From contig JAKVON010000002.1 of assembly GCA_022482785.1 (NCBI GenBank), forward strand, positions 1-64,000: a stretch of DNA of 64,000 bases, written 5' to 3'. Every line of letters starts with the position of its first letter. Position 1 is the stretch's first letter. Source of the DNA: Atopobiaceae bacterium (GTDB lineage Bacteria; Actinomycetota; Coriobacteriia; Coriobacteriales; Atopobiaceae). The notes beneath the pieces are model-generated. The model searched no databases. It was not told the DNA's origin and saw nothing but the letters and a program-made list of their open reading frames with translations. Shown one piece after another: positions 1 through 9,482 of the stretch. The position numbers and the translations under genes were made by a program.

Positions 1-281
1 GGTTCGGTCGCACCCTGCCCATCTCCCTCGAGGTCCGCCCCACCGAGCGGCTCGTCGGCGAGTGCGAGTCCTTCCCCCAGTACCCCGTCCTCGAGCCCGA
101 CGTCCGCGCCGCCTGCGAGGTTGCGGACCGCATCGTGCGCGACAACGGCACCCGCGAGCTCGAGCCCGACCCCGAGTACAGCCTGCTCACGCAGGACTTC
201 TTCCTCGAGACGTTCGAGCGCGTGAACGAGCGGATGCTCCTGAGGCTGCGGGCCTACGGCAGGCGGCGTCACTCCTTGTGA
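1..281 (+). CDS. Unknown protein, C-terminal fragment
   Basis: The reading frame is open from base 3 to the TGA at 279-281 and runs off the left edge, so only about 92 C-terminal residues are visible. The fragment is acidic, with many Glu and Arg residues, and ends GRRRHSL. I see no recognisable motif, signal peptide or membrane segment. Its 3' end overlaps the tail of the convergent gene on the minus strand by 13 bases. Codon use (C or G in third positions) matches the neighbouring genes, which is why I treat it as coding. No function is assigned. Confidence 0.6.
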   Translation, partial: FGRTLPISLEVRPTERLVGECESFPQYPVLEPDVRAACEVADRIVRDNGTRELEPDPEYSLLTQDFFLETFERVNERMLLRLRAYGRRRHSL

Positions 282-1069
282 CGGTGATGCCCCGAGGCCA
301 TGGCCGAGGGGACCAGCGCGACGTCGCCGATGCCGTCGCGTCTCCACACGAGCCGCTCGCGCCCGACGAGCTCGTCCCAGAGCAGGGGGTGGATCGCCTC
401 CTGGGGGATGAGCTCGACCTCGATCCCCCCGAGTGCCGAGCGAAGCCCCTCGAGCACCTCCATCGCTTGGGAGTCGGTGAGGCGCCCGTCGGTCTGGAGC
501 GCAAAGACGGAGGGGGAGGGCCCGTCGGAAGGCACTGCCAACGACCAGAGCCCGAGCGCCGGGCAAAGGCCCTCGAGCAGCGGCGCCATGGCCCGACCGA
601 GCCCCTCAAGGGCCGGGTCGGCACCTGCGGCGAGCATGGGGGGCTGGGGCCAGTCGGCGGGGGAGCGCAGTGCGAGCCGGTCCCATTCCGTCCGCTGCCG
701 CACGACGCGCGGGTCGTTGGCGAGGGCGGCGCGAAGGGAGGGCACCGAGCATATCCCCTCCGACCAAAGCCTCTCGAGGGTCGGCTCGTCTGCCTGGTAG
801 ACGGCCCCCTCCTGCGCGAGCGCGGCGTAGGGCTCGTAGGCGGCGAGGTCGATGCCGGGCAGGCTCGAGCGCGTCCGGGAGTCGGCCTGGCCCGCATGTA
901 TCCCGACGATGCCGAGGATGCGGAGGGGCGTGGCCCTGGCGAGCGGCGTCGCGAGGTACCCCTCGCGGGTGAGCCGCGAGCGGGCGAGGAACCGGTCGAG
1001 CTGGCAGGCGTCCTGCCAGAGCTCGAAGAGGACCCTCTCCTGGGCGATGTCCCCTCGCGCCTTCGCCAT
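269..1069 (-). CDS. Hypothetical protein, about 266 aa
   Basis: The start at 1067-1069 gives MAKARGDIAQERVLFELWQD and follows a G-rich stretch (GGGGGCGGG) that could serve as ribosome-binding site. Codon use is native in this frame. The N-terminal half is helical and rich in Leu, Ala and Arg, with a block ATPLRILGIVGIHAGQ. The C-terminal half alternates acidic residues and prolines. There is no signal peptide or transmembrane segment. I do not recognise a family. It is divergent from the aldolase gene (92 bases between starts), so the two may share a control region, and it converges on the gene at the left edge. Confidence 0.6.
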   Translation of the reverse strand: MAKARGDIAQERVLFELWQDACQLDRFLARSRLTREGYLATPLARATPLRILGIVGIHAGQADSRTRSSLPGIDLAAYEPYAALAQEGAVYQADEPTLERLWSEGICSVPSLRAALANDPRVVRQRTEWDRLALRSPADWPQPPMLAAGADPALEGLGRAMAPLLEGLCPALGLWSLAVPSDGPSPSVFALQTDGRLTDSQAMEVLEGLRSALGGIEVELIPQEAIHPLLWDELVGRERLVWRRDGIGDVALVPSAMASGHHRHKE

Positions 1070-1160
1070 CCCGCCCCCGTCTCGTCGCAACGCCGCCCGC
1101 TTGGGAATAATCAACCAGATGATAGCCAAGGCGGGCGGCAGGGATGTCGGGGAGGTTCGC

Positions 1161-1822
1161 ATGGGCCAGTACGACAAGGTTCCAGACGACGAGATTCGCA
1201 GGCAGATATGCGAGGTCGCACATATGATGGCCGTGCGGGACATGGCCAACGGCTTCGAGGGCAACATCTCGGTCCGCAAGGGGGACCGCGTCTTCGAGAC
1301 TCCCTCCCAGACGAGCAAGGAGCTGCTCCGCCCCGAGCAGGTGGTGGTTGTGAGCACCGAGGGAGACCTCCTCGAGGGCGCGGGAAGGCCGACGAGCGAG
1401 ACGCCCATGCACCTCAACTGCTACGACCTGAGGGACGACGTCTTCTCGGTGGTCCACTGCCATGCGCCCTATTGCACCGCATACGCCCAGGCCGAGGAGG
1501 ACTTCTCGGACAAGGCGTCGGCGGAGTGCCAGGTTATGTTCGGGCGCGTCCCCTGCCTCTCCTACGGCACGCAGGGAACCCTCGACATCATCGCCGAGCT
1601 CCCGGCCCTACGTCGACGACCACGACGTCTTCCTGCTCGCGCATCATGGCGTGCTCGCCGTGGGCATCTCTCCCGCTGCAGGCCTTCGACCGGATACTCG
1701 CCCTCGAGAACCTCATCCGCACCCAGGCCATCCGCAGGACGCTGTTCGAGGGGCGCGACTGCGACCTGCCCGAATCCGAGCTCGAGACGCTCGCCGGCCT
1801 GCACGCGCGAATGCGTGGCTAG
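1161..1822 (+). CDS. Class II aldolase/adducin family protein (frame broken twice)
   Basis: Members of this family are zinc-dependent sugar-phosphate aldolases or epimerases such as fuculose- and ribulose-phosphate enzymes. The start has a good Shine-Dalgarno (GGGGAGG). Visible marks are NGFEGNISVR near residue 30, the metal-binding pair in VVHCHAPYC near residue 98, and a second histidine pair in LLAHHGVLAVG. The C-terminal helix LENLIRTQAIRRTLFEG completes a protein of about 219 aa, normal for the family. The frame is broken at the C run 1606-1608 and again at 1672-1674. Dropping one C at each restores a continuous protein. The substrate cannot be told, and there is no sugar kinase or isomerase next door. 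Confidence 0.75.
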
Positions 1823-1854
1823 GCGCTCGTTCGCGCGTGCAGGGGCGCGCCTCG

Positions 1855-2766
1855 CTACAGCTCCATCGAGAGGTAGCGCTCGCCGGTGTCGGGCAGGATG
1901 GCGACGATGGTCTTGCCCGAGAACTCCGGACGCCTCGAGAGCTCGATGGCGGCCTTCACCGCGGCACCCGAGGAGATGCCCACGAGCAGCCCCTCGTCCA
2001 GCGCCAGCTCCTTCTTGACGGAGATGGCGTCTGCCGAGGCGACCGGGATGATCTCGTCGACGACGTCGGCGTCGAAGTTGTCGGGCACGAAGTTGGCGCC
2101 GATCCCCTGGATCTTGTGGGGACCCGCCGGCTTGCCGGCGAGCACCTGGGACTCGGCCGGCTCGACGGCGACCGCCCATACCGAGGGCCTCTTCTCCTTG
2201 AGGAAGCGCCCGGTGCCCGAGATGGTCCCGCCCGTCCCCACGCCCGCGACGATCGCGTCGACCGTGCCCTCGGTGTCGCGCCAGATCTCCGGGCCGGTCG
2301 TCTCGTAGTGGGCCCTCGGGTTCGCAGGGTTGGAGAACTGGCCTGCCACGATGCTGCCGGGCCGCTCCGCATGGAGCTCCTCGGCCTTGGCGACGGCGCC
2401 GGCCATGCCGTCCTTCCCGGGGGTGAGCACGATCCGGGCGCCATAGGAGGCGGCGAGCCTGCGCCGCTCGACGCTCATGGTCTCGGGCATGGTGAGGATC
2501 ATCTCGTAGCCGCGGGCGGCGGCGACCATCGCGAGGCCCACCCCGGTGTTGCCGCTCGTGGGCTCGATGATGGTGCCCCCCGGGACGAGCGTGCCCGCGG
2601 CTTCCGCGGCGTCGACCATGGCACGGGCGACGCGGTCCTTGACCGAGCCGCCGGGGTTGGTGGCCTCGTACTTGCCGAGGATGGTCGCCCCTCCCTCGGC
2701 GAGGGAGGAGAGGTCGATGAGGGGGGTTGATCCGATGAGAGCCTCGGTGTGCCGTGCGTACTTCAT
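1855..2766 (-). CDS. cysK: Cysteine synthase (O-acetylserine sulfhydrylase)
   Basis: This PLP enzyme makes L-cysteine from O-acetylserine and sulfide. The 303 aa length is normal. The PLP lysine lies in NPGGSVKDRVA (about residue 41), the substrate loop is TSGNTGVG, and the phosphate-binding glycines are in GVGTGGTISGTG. The C-terminal motif VGISSGAAV is also present. The ATG at 2764-2766 is preceded by a strong AGGAGG. It is a single-gene unit transcribed away from pflB, with its own promoter-like sequence at 2859-2886. No cysE is next to it in this window. Confidence 0.95.
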   Translation of the reverse strand: MKYARHTEALIGSTPLIDLSSLAEGGATILGKYEATNPGGSVKDRVARAMVDAAEAAGTLVPGGTIIEPTSGNTGVGLAMVAAARGYEMILTMPETMSVERRRLAASYGARIVLTPGKDGMAGAVAKAEELHAERPGSIVAGQFSNPANPRAHYETTGPEIWRDTEGTVDAIVAGVGTGGTISGTGRFLKEKRPSVWAVAVEPAESQVLAGKPAGPHKIQGIGANFVPDNFDADVVDEIIPVASADAISVKKELALDEGLLVGISSGAAVKAAIELSRRPEFSGKTIVAILPDTGERYLSMEL

Positions 2767-2858
2767 GAGACGGGACCTCCTGGTCTTGGTCGATGCCGTT
2801 CGCGCCTTCCAGGAGAGTGTCGCACTTCCCACCCCTCCGCGAGGCTCGCGTTTAAATC

Positions 2859-2886
2859 ATAGTAGCTTACTAGGAATATATTGCAA
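2859..2886 (-). promoter_or_regulatory. Predicted cysK promoter with small palindrome
   Basis: On the minus strand a TTGCAA (-35) is followed after 16 bases by TACTAT (-10), about 93 bases upstream of cysK. The -10 overlaps a perfect palindrome with 5-base arms, TAGTA GCT TACTA (2860-2872), which could be a repressor site. The area is AT-rich against a very GC-rich background. No regulator is identified. Confidence 0.45.
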
Positions 2887-2966
2887 GGGCTTTCGCACGA
2901 CGACCGGAACGTCGCCCTTCGCCGCGATGCTATCCACTCGACCTAGTAGACATATCTTTTCGTGCG

Positions 2967-2980
2967 CACAACATATTGTG
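2967..2980. promoter_or_regulatory. Inverted repeat upstream of pflB
   Basis: The sequence CACAACATATTGTG has perfect 5-base arms around CATA. It lies 110 bases upstream of pflB in the AT-rich part of the cysK-pflB intergenic region. The position suits an operator for a fermentative gene. The arms are in the opposite order from a Rex site (TTGTG then CACAA), so I do not call it one. Confidence 0.3.
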
Positions 2981-3089
2981 GTATGACGGCTTTGTTTCTC
3001 CACGAAACGCGGGGGCGAGCGGGGGGCGGTCTGGTACGCTCGAACGACATTCTCACGGAACGATGACGAGGGGGAGCGTGGTTTTCTCT

Positions 3090-5206
3090 ATGCAGCAGGC
3101 CTGGGAGGGTTTTCGCGGGGGCAACTGGGAGTCGGAGATAGACGTCCGGGGCTTCATCCAGAGGAACTACACCCCCTACGAGGGGGACGAGGCATTCCTC
3201 GCCGGCCCCACCGAGCGGACGAGCGAGCTCTGGGGCGAGGTCATGGACCTCTTCGCGCAGGAGAGCGCCAAGGGCGGCGTGCTCGACATGGACACCAAGG
3301 TCGTCACCACCATTACGAGCCACGGGGCCGGCTACATCGACAAGCCCGAGGAGACCATCGTCGGCCTCCAGACGGACAAGGCCCCTCAAACGGGCGCTGC
3401 ACGTGAATGGCGGCATCCGCATGGCCCAGCAGGCCTGCTCGGACAACGGCTACGAGGTCGACCCCCAGGTCGTCGACCTTCTACACGCACTATCGCAAGA
3501 CCCACAACGCCGGCGTGTTCGACGTCTACACGGACGAGATGCGCGCCTGCCGCCACTCCCACATCATCACGGGGCTTCCCGACGCCTACGGCCGTGGCCG
3601 CATCATCGGCGACTACCGGCGCGTCGCGCTCTACGGCACCGACTTCCTGATCGAGGAGAAGAGGCACGAGAAGCGCGGGACGTCCTCCATCATGTCCGAG
3701 GACGTCATCCGCCATCGCGAGGAGCTCTCCGAGCAGATCCGCGCCCTGGGGGAGCTCGCCGAGCTCGGCCGCATCTACGGCCTCGACATCACCCGTCCGC
3801 CTCCAACGTCCAGGAGGCGATCCAGTGGACCTACCTGGGATACCTCGCCGCCGTCAAGGAGCAGAACGGCGCCGCCATGAGCCTCGGCCGCACCAGCACC
3901 TTCCTCGACGTCTATGCCGAGCGCGACCTGGCGCGCGGCACCTTCACCGAGGAGCAGGTGCAGGAGTTCGTCGACCACTTCATCATGAAGCTCCGCATGG
4001 TGAAGTTCGCGCGCACCCCCGAGTACAACGACCTGTTCTCCGGAGACCCGCAGTGGGTCACCGAGTCCATCGGCGGCATGGGCGTCGACGGCCGCAGCAT
4101 GGTCACGAAGATGAGCTTCCGCTACCTCCATACCCTCGAGAACCTGGGCACCGCTCCCGAGCCCAACCTCACGGTGCTCTGGTCGACGCGGCTTCCCGAG
4201 GCGTTCAAGCGCTACTGCGCGAGGATCTCGATCGTCTCGAGCTCCATCCAGTACGAGAACGACGACCTCATGCGCGTCTACCACGGCGACGACTACGGCA
4301 TCGCGTGCTGCGTGAGCTCGATGCGCATCGGCAAGGAGATGCAGTTCTTCGGCGCCCGTGCCAACCTGGCGAAGTGCCTGCTCTACGCCATCAACGGAGG
4401 GGTCGACGAGGTCGAGGGCACGCAGGTGGGCCCGAGGTTCCGGCCCGTGGAGGGCGACGTCCTCGACTACGACGACGTGGTCTCCAAGTTCAACGACATG
4501 ATGGGCTGGCTCTCGGCGGTCTACGTCAGCAGCCTCAACGCCATCCACTACATGCACGACAAGTACTGCTACGAGCGCATCCAGATGGCGCTCCACGACG
4601 AGCACGTCACGCGCTGGTTCGCCACGGGCATCGCGGGCCTCTCCGTGGTGGCCGACTCCCTCTCCGCGATCAAGTACGCCCGCGTGCGGCCCCGTGCGCA
4701 ACGAGGACGGCCTCGTCGTCGACTTCGAGGTCGAGGGGGACTTCCCCACGTACGGCAACGACGACGACCGCGTGGACAAGATCGCCCACGACGTGGTGGA
4801 GCGCTTCATGTACTACGTGCGCAAGCGCCAGACCTATCGCGGCGCCGTCCCCACGACCTCGATCCTCACCATCACCTCGAACGTGGTCTACGGCAAGAAG
4901 ACGGGCAACACCCCCGACGGCCGCCGCGCCGGCATGCCGTTCGCGCCAGGCGCCAACCCCATGCACAGGCGCGACACCCACGGTGCCATCGCGAGCCTCT
5001 CGAGCGTCTCGAAGCTCCCCTTCAAGGACGCCCAGGACGGCATCTCCAACACCTTCTCGATCGTCCCCGGGGCCCTCGGGAAGGACACGCAGGTCATGTT
5101 CGACGACCTCGACCTGTCGGACATCCGCATCGACAACCCGGTCGCCTGCGCCTGCGAGGCCGACGCGTCGGCCCTCGAGGACGCGGTGGACGTCTCCGTG
5201 GACTAG
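3090..5206 (+). CDS. pflB: Formate C-acetyltransferase, main body without the glycyl-radical tail (frame broken)
   Basis: This enzyme converts pyruvate and CoA to acetyl-CoA and formate during anaerobic growth. The catalytic cysteine pair is visible in [19 protein letters not shown]. Other family blocks are [56 protein letters not shown] and [20 protein letters not shown]. The protein stops at VDVSVD, before the C-terminal segment that in the single-chain enzyme carries the glycyl radical. That segment is the next gene, 30 bases downstream with its own ribosome-binding site. Four frame breaks occur: extra base at GG 3380-3381, extra base at CC 3477-3478, missing base near 3797-3800, extra base in CCCC 4690-4693. 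Repaired length is about 705 aa. GTG at 3078 is an alternative start. Confidence 0.9.
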
Positions 5207-5236
5207 CGACAGCAAGCAAGAGGAAGGAACGACGAC

Positions 5237-5488
5237 ATGAAGACCGCAGAAGTGCCCGACGCCCAGGTGGACAACCTCGTCACCATGCTCGACGCCTATG
5301 CCGAGAAGGGCGGCCACCATCTCAACGTGAACGTCTTCAACCGCGAGACCCTGCTCGACGCGCAGGCGCATCCGGAGAAGTACCCGCAGCTCACGATTCG
5401 CGTCTCCGGCTACGCGGTGAACTTCAACAAGCTCACGAAGGCGCAGCAGGACGAGGTCATCTCCCGCACGTTCCACGAGTCGATGTAG
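5237..5488 (+). CDS. grcA: Stand-alone glycyl-radical domain of pyruvate formate-lyase (GrcA-like)
   Basis: This 83 aa protein is the C-terminal domain of PFL as a separate chain. It holds [19 protein letters not shown], the glycyl-radical motif [12 protein letters not shown] with the radical glycine in SGY, and the ending ISRTFHESM, like the end of single-chain PFL. A clear Shine-Dalgarno (AGAGGAAGGA) precedes the ATG, and an in-frame TAG closes pflB 30 bases upstream. The split is therefore built into the gene layout and is unlike the homopolymer breaks inside pflB. In Escherichia coli, GrcA is a repair part for a damaged full-length PFL. Here it would have to be the only source of the radical domain. 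The next gene, the activase, starts two bases after the stop. Confidence 0.9.
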   Translation: MKTAEVPDAQVDNLVTMLDAYAEKGGHHLNVNVFNRETLLDAQAHPEKYPQLTIRVSGYAVNFNKLTKAQQDEVISRTFHESM

Positions 5489-5489
5489 G

Positions 5490-6258
5490 GTGCCCGAGAG
5501 GGATCTCGCCTCCGTGACGGGAGACGTCCATTCCGTCGAGACCTTCGGCACGGTCGATGGGCCCGGGCACGCGCCTCGTGGTCTTCTGCCAGGGATGCCC
5601 CATGCGCTGCGCCTACTGCCACAATCCCGACACCTGGTCGTTCGGGGGAGGCGAGCGCATGACGGTCGGGCAGGTGCTCGACCTGTTCGACCGCAACCGC
5701 CCCTTCTATCGCAGGGGAGGCATCACCGCGAGCGGCGGGGAGCCGCTCGCCCAGCCGGAGTTCGTGGGCGCCCTCTTCGAGGCGGCCCATGCCGATCCGG
5801 GGGGCCGCATCCACACCTGCCTCGACACCTCGGGCGGTGCCTGGGACGCGGCCCGGCCGGAGCGCTGCGAGCGGCTGCTCGCCAACACCGACCTGGTGCT
5901 TCTCGACATCAAGCACTCAGACCCGGAGGGACATCGTGCCCTCACGGGCCGGGACCAGGGGGTCGTGCTCTCGTTCGGCGACGAGCTTTCGAGGAGGGGC
6001 ATCCCCGTCGTAATCCGTCATGTGCTGGTGCCGGGCATCACCGACACGATTGCCGAGCTCGAGGGGGTGGGGCGCATCATCTCCCGCTGGGATAACGTCT
6101 GCGGCCTCGATGCCCTGCCCTACCACGCCATGGGCGTTCATAAGTACGAGGAGCTCGGCATGGCCTATCGGCTCGAGGGCATGGCGGTCATGGATCCGGG
6201 CCGCGTGCCCGCCCTCCGTGATGTCATTCTCAGGGCCCGGGCGATGGAGCGTTCGTGA
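5490..6258 (+). CDS. pflA: Pyruvate formate-lyase-activating enzyme (radical SAM; frame broken once)
   Basis: The activase uses S-adenosylmethionine and a 4Fe-4S cluster to make the glycyl radical on PFL. The cluster motif [17 protein letters not shown] has the CX3CX2C spacing of this family. Also seen are [16 protein letters not shown] and, near the end, [22 protein letters not shown] at 5490, two bases after the glycyl-radical gene, is the likely start and gives [18 protein letters not shown] as in other activases. The frame changes at the CCC of 5562-5564; dropping one C joins the two parts, giving about 255 aa. Gene order pflB, radical domain, pflA indicates one operon. Confidence 0.9.
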
Positions 6259-6422
6259 TGGCGGGTCGAGGTGCCGCGCAGTCAGCCGCCAACTTCGCCC
6301 CTTTGACAGTCTTCTCGATTCCCGCCGCCGCTCGCTGGATAAAGTAAACATGATGTGTCTTGTTGCGGGCGCATCGCCGCCCGCGAGGGTCCGGAACGTC
6401 AACCGATACGAAGGGAATGCTC

Positions 6423-8148
6423 ATGGAGAAGAAGATCGCCGATGCCGTCGCTCTCTGGCAGAAGAACTGCACCGAGCCCGGACCTCAAGAAGGAGCTCGA
6501 CGAGCTCGTCGCCGCGGGCGACGAGGAGAAGCTCTCCGACGCCTTCTATCGCAGCCTCGAGTTCGGCACGGCAGGCCTGCGCGGGGTCATCGGGGTGGGC
6601 ACCAACCGCATGAACGTCTACGTGGTCGCCCAGGCGACCCAGGGCCTCGCGAACTACCTGAACAACCACTACGAGAACCCCACGGTCGCCATCGCGCGCG
6701 ACTCCCGCAACAAGGGCGAGGACTTCCAGAGGGCGGCTGCCGGGGTGCTTGCCGCCAACGGCGTGAAGGTCTACCTCTACCCGCGCATCGAGCCGGTGCC
6801 CGCGCTCTCCTTCGCCGTCCGCCATCTCAAGACCTCTGCCGGCATCGCCCTCACCGCGAGCCATAACCCCGCCATCTACAACGGCTACAAGGCCTACGAC
6901 GACAACGGCTGCCAGATCGCGACCGAGGCCGCCGACGAGATCTCCGCCTCCATCGCCAACGTCGACATCTTCGAGGGCGTCAAGAGGATGGACTTCGACG
7001 AGGCCGTCGGGAAGGGCCTGGTCATCTGGACCCCGGACGAGGTCATCGATGCCTTCCTCGATGCCGTCCAGACCCAGTCGATCCCCGGCTTCAAGGCCTC
7101 GGGCGACTTCAAGGTCGTCTACACCCCGCTCAACGGCACGGGCATGGAGTGCGTGAGCAAGATCCTCGAGCGCATCGGCGTGCAGAACGTCACCGTCGTG
7201 CCCGAGCAGGCCAACCCCGACGGCAACTTCCCCACGTGCACCTACCCCAACCCCGAGATGCGCGAGTCGCTCAAGCTCGGCCTGGCGCTCTGCGACAAGG
7301 TCAAGCCCGACCTGCTCCTCGCCACCGACCCCGATGCCGACCGCATGGGCACCGCCATCCCGCACGAGGGCGAGTACAAGCTCCTCTCGGGCAACGAGAT
7401 GGGCATCCTCCTCATGGACTGGCTCGCCAACATGAAGAAGGAGGCCGGCGAGGACGTGAGCCGCAAGGTCGCGGTCTCCACCATCGTCTCGAGCTCCATG
7501 CCCGACGCGCTGGCGGAGGACTACGGGTTCGAGATGCGCCGCGTGCTCACGGGCTTCAAGTACATCGGCGGCCAGATCGACCTGCTCAAGGATGCCGGCG
7601 AGGAGGACCGCTACCTCATGGGCTTCGAGGAGAGCTACGGATACCTCATCGGGACGCACGTCCGCGACAAGGACGCCATCGTCGCCTCGATGCTCGCGGT
7701 CGAGATGGCTGCCCACTACGCGGCCAAGGGCATGGACCTCTACGAGGCCATGGACGCCCTCTACCAGAGGTACGGCTACTACCTGAACGGCGTCGTCAAC
7801 GTGAGCTTCCCGGGCGAGTCGGGTGCCGGCAAGATGGCGGCCATCATGGACGGGCTCCAGGCCAAGCAGCCCACCGAGGTGGCCGGCTACGCGGTCGAGG
7901 GCTACACCAACTACAACGACGGCGTCGCGATGCCGGTCGTGGGCGGGCTCCAGAAGGACGGCGCCCAGACGCTTCCCGCAGCCAACGTCCTCGAGTTCCG
8001 CCTGGCCGAGGGCAACAAGGTCATCATCCGCCCGTCCGGCACCGAGCCCAAGATCAAGGCCTACCTCTTCTCCAAGGGCGCGACGCGCGAGGAGTCCGAG
8101 GCCATCCAGGCCAAGCTCGCCGCCGCGGCGAAGGAGCTGCTGTCGTAG
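6423..8148 (+). CDS. Phosphoglucomutase/phosphomannomutase (alpha-phosphohexomutase; frame broken once)
   Basis: The enzyme moves phosphate between C1 and C6 of hexose phosphates, linking glycolysis to polysaccharide precursor synthesis. The active serine is in GIALTASHNPAIYNGYK, the metal loop is ATDPDADRMGTAI, the sugar-binding loop is MGFEESYGYLIG, and the phosphate-binding loop RPSGTEPKIK lies near the C-terminus. Length is about 575 aa, as in the Firmicutes/Actinobacteria PgcA type. The ATG at 6423 follows GAAGGGA. The first 18 codons are in another frame; removing one C from 6477-6479 joins them (TEPDLKKELDELV). A bidirectional terminator follows at 8175-8207. Confidence 0.9.
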
Positions 8149-8174
8149 CCCCTCCCCGATCCCACCGCGCCATG

Positions 8175-8207
8175 AAGGGGCGCCCCGATCCCTCGGGGCG
8201 CCCCTTT
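8175..8207. terminator. Bidirectional terminator between pgm and the C39-like gene
   Basis: A perfect 14-base-pair stem (8175-8188 with 8193-8206) closes a TCCC loop. T residues follow on the plus side and the complementary A residues precede the stem, so it can serve both convergent genes. Confidence 0.85.
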
Positions 8208-8236
8208 GCCATCCGTGTCGAGACCCGCCCGCGGGG

Positions 8237-9301
8237 CTAGCTCGCGGAGCTGACCGAGACGCAGAGGATCGTGTTCGCCGCCCCCGCGATCGTCGCCGCA
8301 TCCCAGGCATGCGTGCTCGCGGCCGTAGACGTCGGGTCGTAGAGCGTCACGGAACCGTCGGCGTTGGCCTTGGTCGCGAGCGCCCAGTGGGCGTCGTTCG
8401 TGATGGTCGACGCCTTGAGCTCGACGACCGCCATGGAGCTGCCCGTGAGGGCACCCGTGAGGTTGCTCTCGCTCACCGAGTACGTCTCGACGGTGAGCCC
8501 GAGGCCGGAGGCGTCCTTGGAGAAGAAGTCCGCGGACGTGCCGTCGTCGCCCGTCGCATACCCGCCCGAGGTCGAGAGCGTCGCGAGGTCTGCGGGGGTC
8601 TTGTCGGTCTTGCCCGTAAGGCCCATGTAGGCCATCGAGAGCGAGGCAGGGCCGCTGCCGGTGAGCGCCAGGGGGCTCCCGCCGTAGTCGACCCCGCCCC
8701 AGCGGGAATCCCAGCAGTACAGGAGCGGCGCGGTGCCCTTGGTGACCGAGTCGGTGTAGGGCGAGGCCGACTTCGAGCTCGAGGGGTATCCGGCCACGAA
8801 GTCGACGGCGCCCGGCTCGTCGAGGGCGAGCAGCAGCATCTTCTCCGAGGGGTACTGGTCTGCGTTCTGCGCGATCTGCGCGATCTTGTCGTCACGGTCG
8901 AGGGCCGTCGCGAGCTGTCGCGTGACGTCGGCGGAGATGCCGTAGGCCACCCGCGAGTCGACCCCGTTCTGCTGGGCTGCGGCCGTGGTGGCAGCCTGCT
9001 GGTCCGTGCTGCCCCCGGCGGAGGACGAGCACCCGCGCGCGCAGTTAGCGAGCGCCACGATGAGGATGACCAGGACGAGGATCCCGGCGAGCATGACGAG
9101 CAGCTCGCGCGGGGAGAAGCGTCCGAGGAAGCCCGGGGCGCCGCCCCCGCGCCCGTTGAAGCGGATGGGCCGATGGCGGACGGTGTATCCCGTCGGCCGG
9201 CTCGCCACGCCGCTGAGGCTCCTGCCCACCTGCTGGCTCGAGCTATGCCGGCGGGGGGACTGGCTATGCGTCGAGGTGCGGGTCCGCTGGTTGTAATCCA
9301 T
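8237..9301 (-). CDS. Membrane-anchored C39-like peptidase domain protein, probably inactive
   Basis: This 354 aa protein has a basic Ser/Arg-rich N-terminus, one membrane helix (ELLVMLAGILVLVILIVAL, about residues 86-104) and a large extracytoplasmic domain. The C-terminal part resembles the C39-like (papain-fold) family: LLYCWDSRWGGVDYGG, then LTGSGPASLSMAYMGL, then a histidine block NDAHWALATKANADGS and a final LYDPTS. Active members have Cys in a GCGP context in the second block. Here the residue is Ser (GSGP), while His and Asp are kept. That suggests a pseudo-enzyme or a very diverged one. Proteins of this shape are secreted wall-associated proteins. The assignment rests on motif pattern only. 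Confidence 0.65.
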   Translation of the reverse strand: MDYNQRTRTSTHSQSPRRHSSSQQVGRSLSGVASRPTGYTVRHRPIRFNGRGGGAPGFLGRFSPRELLVMLAGILVLVILIVALANCARGCSSSAGGSTDQQAATTAAAQQNGVDSRVAYGISADVTRQLATALDRDDKIAQIAQNADQYPSEKMLLLALDEPGAVDFVAGYPSSSKSASPYTDSVTKGTAPLLYCWDSRWGGVDYGGSPLALTGSGPASLSMAYMGLTGKTDKTPADLATLSTSGGYATGDDGTSADFFSKDASGLGLTVETYSVSESNLTGALTGSSMAVVELKASTITNDAHWALATKANADGSVTLYDPTSTAASTHAWDAATIAGAANTILCVSVSSAS

Positions 9302-9482
9302 ATGCCCTCCAGGAAAACAGGGACGCTTTGCTGCTGCGTATCAAGACGTTTATAGGTCCTGCTGTCGCAATGATAGTCGACTGCAGCCGGCTGTCGCGCA
9401 ACAATCCTGCTAGCGGGGCCTCTGAGGGGGCGAGAGCGCACGCTTCTCCCGATGCGTAGTTTACGTTCATGGAAGGATGGCT

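Noticed and set aside
2967-2980. Rex (NADH-sensing) operator upstream of pflB
   Set aside because: A Rex site has TTGTG first and CACAA second with 8 bases between. Here the order is reversed and the gap is 4.
1600-6490. Phase variation or programmed frameshifting in pflB, pflA and pgm
   Set aside because: The runs are only 2-5 bases long, there are several per gene, and no slippery site with a downstream structure is evident. Error in the consensus explains them better.
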